The notes below the pieces were generated by a model that worked only from the letters and a program-made list of their open reading frames with translations, was not told where the DNA came from and did not search any database. This document shows, one piece after another, positions 12,876 through 24,139 of a stretch of DNA of 64,000 bases (its first letter is position 1; every line of letters begins with the position of its first letter). Made by a program: the position numbers and the translations under genes. The DNA is from Plecoglossus altivelis. Its lineage: Eukaryota > Chordata > Actinopteri > Osmeriformes > Plecoglossidae. The DNA lies in the NCBI GenBank assembly GCA_036571765.1, contig BROE01000009.1, forward strand, positions 8,309,795-8,373,794, in the 5' to 3' direction.

Positions 12876-15800
12876 ATGGAGAAGTATGAGAAAATAGGGA
12901 AGATCGGAGAAGGATCCTACGGAGTAGTCTTCAAGTGTAGGAACAAAGACAACGGGCAAATCGTGGCCATTAAGAAGTTTGTAGAGTCTGAAGACGACCC
13001 CATCATCAAGAAGATTGCGTTGAGAGAGATTCGAATGCTAAAGGTAACACAGCCTTGGAATTGTATTTTCTCTAAGACTAAACCATCTTTCCTTTGAGGG
13101 AGGGAGGCGAACCTTGTCCACGACGGCAAGTTTCTCACGATGTTTAAAGGCTCTGACCTTTCTTTATACCTTCTGTTAAAAGCCCATCAAGACATGTTTT
13201 GACACAGGGAAATCAAATCACCCACTTTTGAATATCGTTGTAAAGAGGGTCTGACACAAATTGACCATTAGGTTTATATTTATCATCAAACTGGATTCCT
13301 AAATGAAATTCACATGCAGAATACCATCAGCAGGCTTACTATAGAATGGCCTGCATAGTAAAAATGTGGAACAAACTTCTTTGACTTTTGCATTCAGCAC
13401 AAGTTTTCTTTTTTTAAAGATAATAATCAAACATTCGTTTTAGAACAGAATATAGTAATGATAGTGTATCTTAAGGGTTATATTTGGACATGGGAAAGAT
13501 AGTATTGTTGCTGTCAGGCAGTAGCGTCATGAGTCACCACAGGGCTCCTGTCATTCCTCCTAAACAGCGATGGCGATAGGTCACCATGGCAGGCAGCTGT
13601 TTATAACCGTTTGTAAAGACGGTTTTGTTTGGGGTTTGTTTGGTTAGACGTGTGGAAGCTTGCCTGAACAAACGAAACATAAAATGTATTGATTGCTTTG
13701 ACACAAACCATGCTCGGTATCGCTTCTCTGTTGAACGCAGCCTACACACAGTGCTGCGTAAAGTTTTAATGAACTTTTATTTATACAGTCAGGTCAATTG
13801 AGAACAATTTATTTCTTAGAAACATCCCAAGTGCTGCAAGTAGGCCGTAAACTGTGTAGAAATGTATAGTGCTTTGTTTCTATTCTACCCAGCAACTGAA
13901 ACATTCCAACCTGGTGAACCTGATTGAGGTGTTTCGACGTAAAAGGAAGCTGCACCTGGTCTTTGAGTATTGTGACCACACAGTCCTCAATGAGCTGGAC
14001 CGTTACCCCAAAGGGTGAGACTCACACACACACACAATAAATACACAGCAGTGCAGTAGAAAACACACAGTGGGACACTGTTTCCCACTGTGTTTCCCGC
14101 TGTGTTTCCTGCTGTGTTTCCCACTGTGACTACATGCACATATTTGATCATGGACAGCTAGTATGTTCGCTTCCTAACTCCCACTAATCCAAACAGAGTA
14201 TTATTTCAGCCAACTAGCCATTAGACTACAGGTAAATGCACTCTTACTGTCTACATTACTAAAGTGCACAGCCATAACTCCATAAGTTCCCCATCTACAC
14301 AGTGTCAGCAGGACTTGATCCCTGCACACTGAAGGCATCGTTGAGTACGAGCTGCTTACACTGAGAGCAGCAGAGGACAATCAGCTTCGGTCGAATCCTT
14401 TGTAGGTGTCTGACAGGCTGCATTGCAAAATTGCCCATAAAGAATCCCCTGCATTCTACCAGTGTACACTATGCATGACATCCTATCAGAATCCCCTGCA
14501 TTCTACCAGCGTACACTATGCATGACATCCTATCAGAATCCCCTGCATTCTCCCAGCGTACCCTATGCATGACATCCTATCAGAATCCCCTGCATTCTAC
14601 CAGCGTACACTATGCATGACATCCTATCAGAACCCTGTGCATTCTATTAGCGTACACGACAGCGCTCTGCTGCAGCTTGAGGGTTTGACTGTTGCCAAGC
14701 AGGCTGTCCTGTTGGTTGTGGAATGTTTACAGTGATGCACACTCCCAGACGGCTGTAGCTGGTGGGGCTGCAAGCTGCAGGGGTTCTAAAGGCGCTCTCC
14801 GAAATGTGTTCTCAGTCCGAGGTGTTGGTACCCCAGGAGGAGCCCCCACTCTGGCCCCCAGCCTGGGGCTTGGGAGGGGAGAGGAAAGGGGGGGAGCACA
14901 GCTAGTGGAAGGAGGCGGTTATTAATTGCTAGTCACAAGCCTCGATTTAGCCATAACCCTGGCAACGCTGATAGATGGACCCTGTATCAACAAAGCGTTA
15001 GGCAGTCCAGTCACAATAGCAGGGTATCTGGCCTCCAGTTTCTCCCCCTTTAAGTGCCAGAGGGAACAGGAGAGACACTAGGCCTGGATGCTTGCTTGCT
15101 TTCTGCCGTTCTGACCGTTGTTTGGGTTTGAACCACAGTGTTCCGGAACACCTGGTGAAGAGCATAACCTGGCAAACACTCCAAGCCGTCAACTTCTGCC
15201 ACAAACAGAATGTAAGTAGCCATCTGTCTACTCGCTTTTACAAGGAGAGGCTAAGAGACACAAACAGCGTTTGAATTCCTTTCAGTCTTTGTGACTGCTG
15301 TCGGCCTTTTACTATCCAGGAGTTAGGCTAATGTAGCACTTGCACTCTTGGAGTCGTTTTTCCCCAACTCTTAAAATCCACTTCACTTCACTTTTCAGCT
15401 ATTTCAATATCATCCTGTCCTCCCTGGCAGCCAACGCTGGTTAATTGTTCTCTTTTACTGGAATTCCTTTCTCCTCGCTGACCAGTAGTTAATGTATCAC
15501 AGGGACACAGCGGCAGGGCCTTTTAAACAGCCCGGAGAGCCGACGCCTGTTTCGATAAAAAAAAAAGTTGCTTCTCACAAATCTGCATCACAGACTTATT
15601 CCAAGACCACAGGTGCTATTTAAACTCCCAGAAGGGTTTACAGTTGGAACAGTCTACTTGGTTCTGAAGGTCATTCAGTGACTAACTGCAGTGTCTCACT
15701 TTGTTGCAGTGCATCCACAGAGATGTTAAACCAGAGAACATCCTTATCACAAAACACCAGGTCATCAAGCTCTGCGACTTTGGATTTGCCAGGATACTGA

Positions 15801-17462
15801 GTAAGTAGCGTTTCATGTCTGAATGTAATGCTATGTGACTGCTGTATGTGCCACTGCCACCTGGTGGACACTTAGAGTACTGCAACAAAAACGTTCCATT
15901 GAACTGAGGGATTTCATTTAAATGCTTTCTTGTGTGTTTCGTGCCCTATTTATTACGTATAAATGTGTCTCATATCCTTTTTGTTATTTAGCTTTGAATT
16001 TTGTATTAGAAATGTAATTTCCCCTGTCACATGTCGTCTCTCTGCTGTGACCCGGTCATTGACATGTCATACTCGTTCTGTCTCCCCCTCAGCCGGTCCG
16101 TGTGACTACTACACAGACTACGTAGCGACGCGCTGGTACCGGGCCCCGGAGCTGCTGGTGGGGGACACCCAGTACGGCCCCCCTGTTGACGTGTGGGCGG
16201 TGGGCTGCGTCTTCGCTGAACTGCTCTCTGGGATCCCCCTCTGGCCCGGCAAGTCAGACATGGATCAGCTCTACCTCATTAGGAAGACTCTGGGTGGGGG
16301 CAACGTTGGTGATGTTTTCACTCTTGTACCATCTGTTTTTTTGGAAATTAGTTTGTATTATGTCACTGCCTTAAATGAGCATCTCTCTTAGTGTGTGAGT
16401 GTGAAGTCTCATTTATTTCGTTTATCTCAGTTGTCGGGAGAGATTGGGTTTTCTTTGTCGCTTACAGGAGATCTGACCCTTCGACACCAGCAGGTTTTCA
16501 GTAATAACCAGTTCTTCAGTGGCGTTTCCATTCCAGAAGCACAAGAGATGGTGAGTTCCACATTTCCTTTCTTTCCAGTTTGGTTAATATTAGACAAAAA
16601 CAACTGTCAGTGTGAAAAGTTGTATTTTCTTGTGTCTCCCACTTTAAAGGAACCTTTGGAGCAGAGATATCCTCATATCTCATATCAAGCACTAAGTCTT
16701 ATGAAGGTACACTTGAAACACAATGTGAAAACAAACTTTGCTCCATCTCCCATGATTCGCCCTCCTTTTTTTGGTTGCGGTTACGTCTCCTTACGCGACT
16801 GACCCCTCCCCTTGACCTATGACCCCAGGGCTGCCTGCGGATGGACCCTCTGGAGCGGCTGACATGTGAGCAGCTGCTGGAGCACCCCTACTTCGACACC
16901 CAGCGGGAGGAGAGCGAGAGCGCCGCGCGCGAGCTCGACCGCACCACCAGGAGGCGCTCACGCATGACCCGGAAACACCTGCCCCCAGGGGTGAGGAACA
17001 GGACCGCGTCAAGAACTGCTCATTCAAATGGTTTTATGTGAAGAAATGTTGCTTTGAGTGATTTTTTCCCCCCAACATTTTTGTAACAGTGTTCTGGACT
17101 GTTTAGTGCTGTCCTCTGGGATGTGGTGTGCTTGGACAGTGGTTTAGTGCTGTCCTCTGGGATGTGGTGTGCTTGGACAGCGGTTTAGTGCTGTCCTCTG
17201 GGATGTGGTGTGCCTGGACGGTGGTTTAGTGCTGTCCTCTGGGATGTGGTGTGCTCGGACAGTGGTTTAGTGCTGTCCTCTGGGATGTGGTGTGCCCGGA
17301 CGGTGGTTTTCAGGGATGTTTCTGCTCACTTCTAAAGTCACTTTGTTTCCGCCCCTCTAGTACTTACCACAGTTGACAAGTAGCAGCGTCTTCCCAGCTC
17401 TGGACAACAAGAAATACTACAACAATTTACGAAAGTTCAACTACCACTTCCCTAACATCTGA
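12876..17462 (+). CDS. CDKL1: CDKL1, cyclin-dependent kinase-like 1
   Basis: Nine coding exons give 352 residues, close to the human 357: 12876-13043, 13893-14014, 15139-15211, 15710-15800, 16093-16293, 16468-16550, 16650-16706, 16829-16990, 17361-17462. The protein starts MEKYEKIGKIGEGSYGVVFK. Visible are the glycine-rich loop (GEGSYG), the VAIKK lysine, a catalytic loop with HRDVKPEN, DFGFAR, a MAPK-like TDY in the activation loop, and ATRWYRAPE. The end, DNKKYYNNLRKFNYHFPNI, matches the CDKL1 C-terminal tail that CDKL4 lacks. Family knowledge: CDC2/MAPK-related Ser/Thr kinase, linked to cilium length control. The start has the best homology and lies in an exon with 5' UTR. It converges with DMAC2L. 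Confidence 0.96.
14441..14655. repeat. 47-bp tandem repeat, about 4.5 copies, CDKL1 intron 2
   Basis: Units start at 14441, 14488, 14535 and 14582, with a degraded one at about 14629. Each contains CCCTGCATTCTACCAG and TATGCATGACATCCTATCAG. There are no unique spacers between units. Confidence 0.92.
17101..17305. repeat. 41-bp tandem repeat, 5 copies, last CDKL1 intron
   Basis: Five units of exactly 41 bp, each beginning GTTTAGTGCTGTCCTCTGGG and differing mostly near the unit end. It lies between exons ending 16990 and starting 17361. Confidence 0.95.
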
Positions 17463-18548
17463 GTGAACTGCATCCCTGTTGCTACGTCGATATTGACCAT
17501 CACGACCAGCTGTGCAGTCTGCTCAGCATAACCTGGGGAAACTGTCTGAAGATCCATGGTTTTGATTGGGCTCCCAAGGGCTGTCCTGGTTATGATGTCA
17601 TTCTATGCACTTGTGTGATACTGAACTGTCATGTAAGGATCAGAAACACGTTTATCTTAAGAGGATTTCCTGTTTGACCACAGTGAGACCCTCCAGGACT
17701 GGACTCTGGCTGTTTCACTCTGAGCATATATGTTAACCATTCTTTGTATAATACCAACGTACAGTTACTGAAAGTACTATTACTCTGTGGTTTTGCCTGT
17801 ATTTAAGGCCTATTTAGTTGTATTTCGTGTGACTATTTAGAATGACAATGAGCAAAAACTCTGCTCTGCTTTGTAGGTGTGTAGAATGACATGACATACT
17901 GCCTTATCTTTGCCAAATGTCTTTTTATATCATGAATAAGTGATCGTCTTGGTGGTGAACTAACTGTTAAAGTTTAAAACCCATCGTCTACAGTAAGTAA
18001 TAATGTTTCAATTGACCATGATCAAATAGTTCAAACATGGCACAGACAGCAACATCCATCTTGATTTATTCAAAATAATGTCTAAAAGACAGGCTGTTTT
18101 CTGCGCTTCAGACAGTTTTCTGAAATATGATACATGCAGTAAATAAAACAAACGTTGTAGTAACAGTTCGTCAAATAAGGTGCTAAGGATTTCAATAGCC
18201 ATGTATCTTCCAGCTCACAATGAAAAACCAAATGAATCCTGGTTTAAATGACTAATAATTCATTGTCATCCTCCATTTTTCTCCGTAGATGTCTTCCTCT
18301 GTACGTTGCTCTATAGTGGTGCTTAATGCGATGAATTACGAAAAAACAACAACAATAGGATTGGCAAATCATTCAAACTATGTTAAATTCAGTGGAATAA
18401 AGTGCTGTAAAAACGAAATGCCCCCAGCCTTCTCCATTCTTCACCCACATCAGCTTCAGAGGAGCTTCCATCATGTTGCCATGGCACCTCTAATTGGCCA
18501 CACGCTCCAAGACTCAGAACCCAGGACTGGGACGCACAGGGAGTCGCG
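17463..18548. other. Convergent 3' UTRs of CDKL1 (+) and DMAC2L (-)
   Basis: No coding sequence is seen. A + strand AATAAA at 18142-18147 could end CDKL1. A minus-strand AATAAA (TTTATT at 18065-18070) could end DMAC2L. If both are used, the two transcripts overlap at their 3' ends. Confidence 0.5.
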
Positions 18549-20242
18549 TTAGTCGAGGTCCAGGTCTATTTCCAGACGAGGCAGAGCAGTCTTTAACCTT
18601 TCCACGGTCTTCTCCTTCTCCTTTAGCCCAGGTAGATCACTGAGAAACAACATGTCCAGCTTCCTTTGGGTGGAGCCATCACATCAAACAGAAATGACTA
18701 TCGTTACTGAATGAGAGGTATGATGTCACTGACAAGAAGGTGCTCTGTCACTCAAACGGATGTCAAATACACGCGCGCACTCACCGGAGTTTGTGCAGAG
18801 CGATGATGCCCTTATCTGTCACGTTCCCGCAGGAAACCACCTCCAGAGCGCACAAGCTGTCCTGCAGACTCTCCACCGAGCTCAGCTTCTCCAGACAGGC
18901 ATCCTCGATATACATGCACTTGATGAACCTGATTTCCTCCACGTATTGCAAGCCGTCTAGGAGGCAGAAAAGAAATGCGTTTCAGAAAGTCCACGTCGTC
19001 TCAATTCTAGTTTTGACTGTAACCCCCTGGAAAGGCCTGGCCTGACCTAGCCCCTGACGCAGGGTCACAGATGATGCTCTCGCAGGTGTAAATCATCCCC
19101 CTGACTGATGTCACTGGAGGCTACGCTGTCTGGGAGAGACCGGCTCTCACCTTAAACGCCCCAGTGTAATAGACTGGTGTCGTATTCTGTGCTGAATCGT
19201 CAAGACAACCTCAGGAGTTTGTGAGACAGATCACAAGCCGTACTACTAAACGAATTGATTCCGAATCTCACTCGTTTGTTAACCGACTGTATAATTTTTA
19301 CTATTACAGATAAACCTGTATAAATGGTCCCTGCCGTTCCGCAACTGAGCAATATCGTCAGCAGCTTCGTATGAAAAGCACACTTTCGAACAACAAAGCA
19401 AACATAGAAGCATCGCTCTCTGGACACTGAACCGACCCAAGTGATCAAACCCGCGGTGCATGATGCAGGACTCGGTGGCGTCGATGGCCTGGATCTTGTA
19501 TCGTCCCAGGGGACCGGTGGGGAGCCCGTTGTAATCGTGATGAAAGCGGTCGAAGCCCTGGAATCTCACTTTGGCCCCGCATCTCAGCAGCCACTCTGCA
19601 GCCGCCCGGTCTGGACCCACGGCCTTGATCCGCTCATGATCAACCCTGAAGACCCAGGTTAAAGCATGACCCCTGAACTGTCTCATAGCCTCTGGCAATT
19701 CTTATTGTATGGCTGTAGTTTATCATGGATAAATGGTCATGTTCAATTAAATTGTGTTTTTTGTTGTTGTTGTTTTTTTGCTAAGTAATGTTTTGATGTT
19801 GTCCTCTTGCATTGCTTAAACCTGAAAAACGTCATGAATAAATCATGGCCAGCAGTACTGGGTTTCTAGTAGCGAACTTACTATTGTCATGCTTTTTTTC
19901 ACGGCAATATACTCTAATAGCACATTTGCTATGGAAAATACATGTGCAAGAAGTGAATACACAATTCTCAACACACACCTATATACTGTACGTGGTAATA
20001 TATACCCTCGACTATTACAGTTTACTACTACAAAGTACTTCAACAGCTTTAGGTTAAAAAATACAAACGTATTCCAATTTTTTTTATTGACTTCGATTTG
20101 AAGAAACAATGTTGTCTGAGTGCTTGGTGAAGGTCACTCACTTGTTGAACACGGCATTGAGCCAGCCCCAGAACCCCCTGGTAGAGTCTGGTCCGGACCT
20201 CCGGGGAAAGACAGTCTGGGCTGCCTTTGACAACAGCCTCAT
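18549..20242 (-). CDS. DMAC2L: DMAC2L (ATP synthase subunit s / factor B)
   Basis: Four minus-strand coding exons give 198 residues: 20242-20142 (ATG), 19645-19437, 18956-18785, 18663-18549 (TAA). The start MRLLSKAAQTVFPRRSG is basic and hydrophobic, as expected of a mitochondrial presequence. Then come GFWGWLNAVFNKVDHERI, GPDRAAAEWLLRCGA, YKIQAIDATESCIM and the leucine-rich repeats (SCGNVTDKGIIALHKLR, LSDLPGLKEKEKTVE), matching DMAC2L throughout. Family knowledge: mitochondrial LRR protein (coupling factor B) associated with ATP synthase and complex assembly. The donor of the second exon is weak (GTCGGT), but the phase and homology across it fit. It is divergent from L2HGDH, about 650 bp apart. 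Confidence 0.94.
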
Positions 20243-20895
20243 ATTGAACCTAAGAACAAACGGAAGTGCGTGTTGTTCTAAATGCACTGTTGATCATTCC
20301 TAAATTGAAACATTGCCAATGCAGACTAAATAGCTGTGAGGTATCTACTGTGCATGCTAACTGTAATCCACCTGCTTGTCTGAAGACAATTTATTCCCTT
20401 CGCCAAATCTCCTGAAGAAATGCACCTTCGCTGCTGTTTGTTTCAATCGACTGAATTAGTTTGATTTATTTTCTTCACAAAACATGATAGGCTAGCTGCG
20501 TCGACTAAAACTCAAACGCAGATCTAAGTTATATACTTTGGTTAACCTCAGTTAACAAGAAAGCTGTATGCGTTTATATTTATCCTAGCTTTCTATAGCA
20601 CTGTGTTAGCCCGTCGCACAGGACCAGTCGTCACCAGCGTATTTAGATCAATCTGACCTTCAACCCGAGCACGCACCTGCAGCGCGCTATGCTATTGGTC
20701 TAAATAAAAGTGGGTGGGACATCAAATAGGTGGAGCTTCGACAGTCCTGACAACATAGAGACTAACCTACGAGGGTTAGTAATGACAGGGTTATGGTAGT
20801 AAGTATTGTACTTTAAGCAAACATTTGCGGGTAAATCGCTTGTTATTTGACAGAATAATGGTTATTGAGGCATAAGGTTCCAAGAAACGACCGAA
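20243..20895. promoter_or_regulatory. Divergent intergenic region/promoter, DMAC2L and L2HGDH
   Basis: The start codons of two mitochondrial genes lie back to back 653 bp apart with no gene between. Near 20690-20720 there is an inverted CCAAT box (ATTGG at 20694-20698), a GC-rich GCGCGC motif just before it, a TAAATAAAAG stretch and a GGGTGGGA box. Shared control is inferred. Confidence 0.5.
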
Positions 20896-23800
20896 ATGAT
20901 ACGGACTTTAAAAACGAGTGCAGTCGCTGCGTTACTGGCTCAGTCAAAGGTCTCGACGTGCTGTATTACAACGAGATACCTTCACAAGTGAGTACAATGT
21001 GCGTTTTGCCATGGCCGTTTGAATCACATTTGTTGCTGTGGTTGCCTGTGCCTTGTCTGCATTGCTCAAAGGAAATATCCAGCTCTTTCATCTCTTGGAA
21101 AACTCTGAAGAACTGTACCAAAATGATAGTTAGCTGAACTTCTGTTCCATAACTTATAACGGCCGGAGGATACCCAAAGTTGTCTTGGCAAATCCTCCTG
21201 TCACGCACGCACGTAGTGCTTCTACCTCCTCAAGCAAAACATTTGGACGGTTGCAAAACAGCGAGGCGCTGTAGGGTCCGAGACCTTATGGGCCTTCAAC
21301 CCCTCATAAAAATGGACACACAAAACTGTAGCTGGGTCTTGGGCTTCTCCCCAGCCTACAGTGACTTGTCCATTTCTCTTCCAGTGCTTACGATGTAGCT
21401 GTGGTGGGTGGCGGCATTGTAGGTCTGGCCACGGCCAGGGAGCTCATTCTCAGACATCCCACACTGAGGTTTGTTTTGCTGGAAAAGGAGAGAGAGCTGG
21501 GTGAGTAAGGGAGGATGGGGGTCAGACTGCTTTGCATTACTGTAGATGTCTTGTCTCTCATAGCCACACCTCTCATTTGCGCTGCTCGGCCAACCAGCCA
21601 TGCACCAGAGCGGACACAACAGCGGGGTCATCCACAGTGGGATCTACTACACCCCTGGTTCTCTGAAGGCCAGGCTGTGTGTTCGAGGGGCCACCCTAGC
21701 CTACGACTACCTCGAAAAGAAGGCCATTCCTTACAAGAGATGTGGGAAGGTGTGTAACTGCAGGATGTCAAACGATCCAAACTATCCACATGCACTGCTT
21801 GAGGACTAGAGACAACGGTTTGTTGACTTAGATTGGTAAATAGTGCATGGCAAACATGAGTCCACCTCTTGAATTGTAGAAAATGTATGTAAACATGTAT
21901 CAAACTCTGTGTAAATTAACCCGGAAAGGTTTGTGTTCTGAGAAAAACTGGAGAACTCGATTGGCCTACGCAACATTTCTCAGATTTATCAACGACCAAT
22001 TACACATTTATCTTTAATAGATTCTTCATTCAGGATTCTCACGGCTCGCGTTTTGTCATGAATCTTGTCATGAAACACCCCATTTTCATGCGTAAGCGCC
22101 TTCGTAACTCTGGCCCAGGTGTCTAGTTAAACGGTAACCTTTTGTTTGAAAGCAAGTGTGGATATTGTTCCTTCATCATGGGGGCTGCGCTTGTTTCGAC
22201 AGCTCATTGTTGCCGTGCGACAAGAGGAGGTCTCCAGACTGCGAGCCCTGTACGAGCGGGGGCTAAAGAACAAAGTGCGTGACCTCAGCGTGATTGACGC
22301 CAGAGGAATCCGGGAGCGCGAGCCGTATTGCAGGGTGAGGGACAGAGTCATTTTCAGATGTTGCTTTAGTGCTTTACACTGTTGATGAACAGATCAGGAT
22401 GAAGTCTCATTGAGACAAAAGCATAATCAATCAAGTAAGTATGAATGTCATGTCGCGCACTGTTTTTCCAGGGAGTGATGGCCTTGGATTCACCCTATAC
22501 CGGCATTGTAGACTGGAGACTTGTCTCTCTGACTTACGGAAGAGACTTCCAAGAGGCTGGAGGAACCGTGGTGACTGAATATGAGGCCAGCGACATGGCC
22601 ATGACGAGGGAGAGCTCACCTGCCAGCACTGACGGTCTGCTGATGTCTGTAGACCCCAGCACTCTCTAAACAAACACACAAACTGTTTTCTCACTGATTA
22701 ACATTCTTGAACGCACCTTTTTTTCCAGGATTGAAATATCCCATCACCATTCGAGAAACAAAGGTAAGAAACTACTCTGTATAGAATATTAGGAAGGTGA
22801 GAGAGACTAAATATACTCATCTATGACTGACAGAGAGGGCAATAAAACATGCAGATTTTGAAGCAGTGTATGTGTGCTGTCCCATTAGGGCAGAGAGGTG
22901 ACATGTCGCTACGTCCTGACCTGCGGAGGCCTGTACTCTGACCGCCTGTCCCAGATCTCTGGCTGCAGCCCGGAGCCCAGGATCGTGCCCTTCAGGGGGG
23001 ATTACCTGGTCCTGAAGCCAGACAAGCACTACCTCGTCAAGGGCAATATCTACCCGGTTAGTACTGTAAGGTTAAGGGCACTCCACAGATGTTTGTGACC
23101 ACCCTGCATTATGAGAGACATCGTTACCGCTCAGAGGTGGAGCATTTAACCGCAGATCAAGAGTTCACATGGATCAAATCCGCTTGCTGTCTGTGGCTTT
23201 GGATGAAAATGTCTGCGAAATCAGTTCCTTGATGAACAGCTGGATGTGCGCAGGTCCCCGATCCTCGTTTCCCGTTTCTCGGAGTTCACTTCACTCCTCG
23301 TATGGATGGCAGCGTTTGGCTGGGTCCCAACGCTGTCTTAGCCTTCAAACGGGAGGGCTACAAAGTGAACGACTTCAATGCCAGAGACTTTGGAGATGCG
23401 ATTTCTTTCAGGTAACGTACAGTACATAGATGTAGTACTCTCATTGCGCCCTCACAATAGGACTCTCCTACTTCCTTGTTGAATATTTAATGTACTATAT
23501 CCTCTATGACTAAATGGTGCAGCTTTATTTTACAGAGGCCTCCAGAAACTAGTGCTGAAGAACATGGTGTATGGTGTTGGTGAGATGTACAGAGGGCTGT
23601 TTATTGGTGCTCAGGTTAAAATCCTGCAGAAATACATCCCAGAGCTCTCTCCAAGTGATGTGCTGAGGTGGGTACAATTAGCCCCAATTTACACGGAAAC
23701 ATTGGAAAAAGTACATTTATTCGAGCAAAAAAGTCAAACCTAAAACTGCTTCCTGCAGCATCCTGTCATGATTGTGTCACTGCGGTGTGTTTCAGGGGGC

Positions 23801-23991
23801 CCGCAGGAGTGCGCGCACAAGCGCTGGACCGCGATGGGAACCTGGTAGACGACTTTGTGTTTGACGGCGGGGTGGGGGATGTGGGCGGGAGAGTGCTGCA
23901 TGTGCGCAACGCGCCCTCGCCTGCGGCCACCTCCTCCCTGGCTATTGCAGAGACGATCGCAGATGAGGTGGAGAAGCGCTTTGTACTATAG
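20896..23991 (+). CDS. L2HGDH: L2HGDH, L-2-hydroxyglutarate dehydrogenase, mitochondrial
   Basis: Ten coding exons give 447 residues (human 463): 20896-20987, 21385-21500, 21598-21749, 22203-22334, 22472-22634, 22729-22763, 22889-23056, 23254-23411, 23536-23667, 23796-23991. The start MIRTLKTSAVAALLAQSKV is a plausible mitochondrial presequence. The FAD-binding Rossmann motif VVGGGIVGLATAR follows at about residues 37-50. Then come HQSGHNSGVIHSGIYY, RIVPFRGDYLVLKP, RMDGSVWLGPNAVLAFKREG and RGPAGVRAQALDRDGNLVDD, all diagnostic. Family knowledge: a flavoenzyme that oxidises L-2-hydroxyglutarate to 2-oxoglutarate (metabolite repair). Exon 5 has a weak donor (GTCTGC). A SINE remnant sits just before exon 8. 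An AATAAA follows at 24117. Confidence 0.96.
23110..23228 (+). mobile_element. Degenerate tRNA-derived SINE, L2HGDH intron 7
   Basis: It has an A-box-like segment (CGCTCAGAGGTGGAGCA), a B-box-like segment (GGATCAAATCC) and then the tail GCTTTGGATGAAAATGTCTG, close to the tail shared by many fish SINEs and LINEs. It ends about 25 bp before exon 8 (23254). Confidence 0.65.
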
Positions 23992-24116
23992 AGAAGCTGT
24001 TGTAGGAGCAACATTTGAGCTGGGAACCTGAGCTCTCCCACGGGTAGATGATGTGGGCACTGCCAGATTTCACCTTCTCAGAGAGAAATCCTCTTTCTAG
24101 TTTTCTGAAGATCATT

Positions 24117-24122
24117 AATAAA
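24117..24122 (+). promoter_or_regulatory. Polyadenylation signal AATAAA, L2HGDH
   Basis: A canonical hexamer 126 bp after the L2HGDH stop codon. Confidence 0.65.
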
Positions 24123-24139
24123 AACCCATTGTAATGGAT

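Noticed and set aside
14441..14655. CRISPR-like 47-bp repeat in CDKL1
   Set aside because: Same reason: head-to-tail copies with no spacers.
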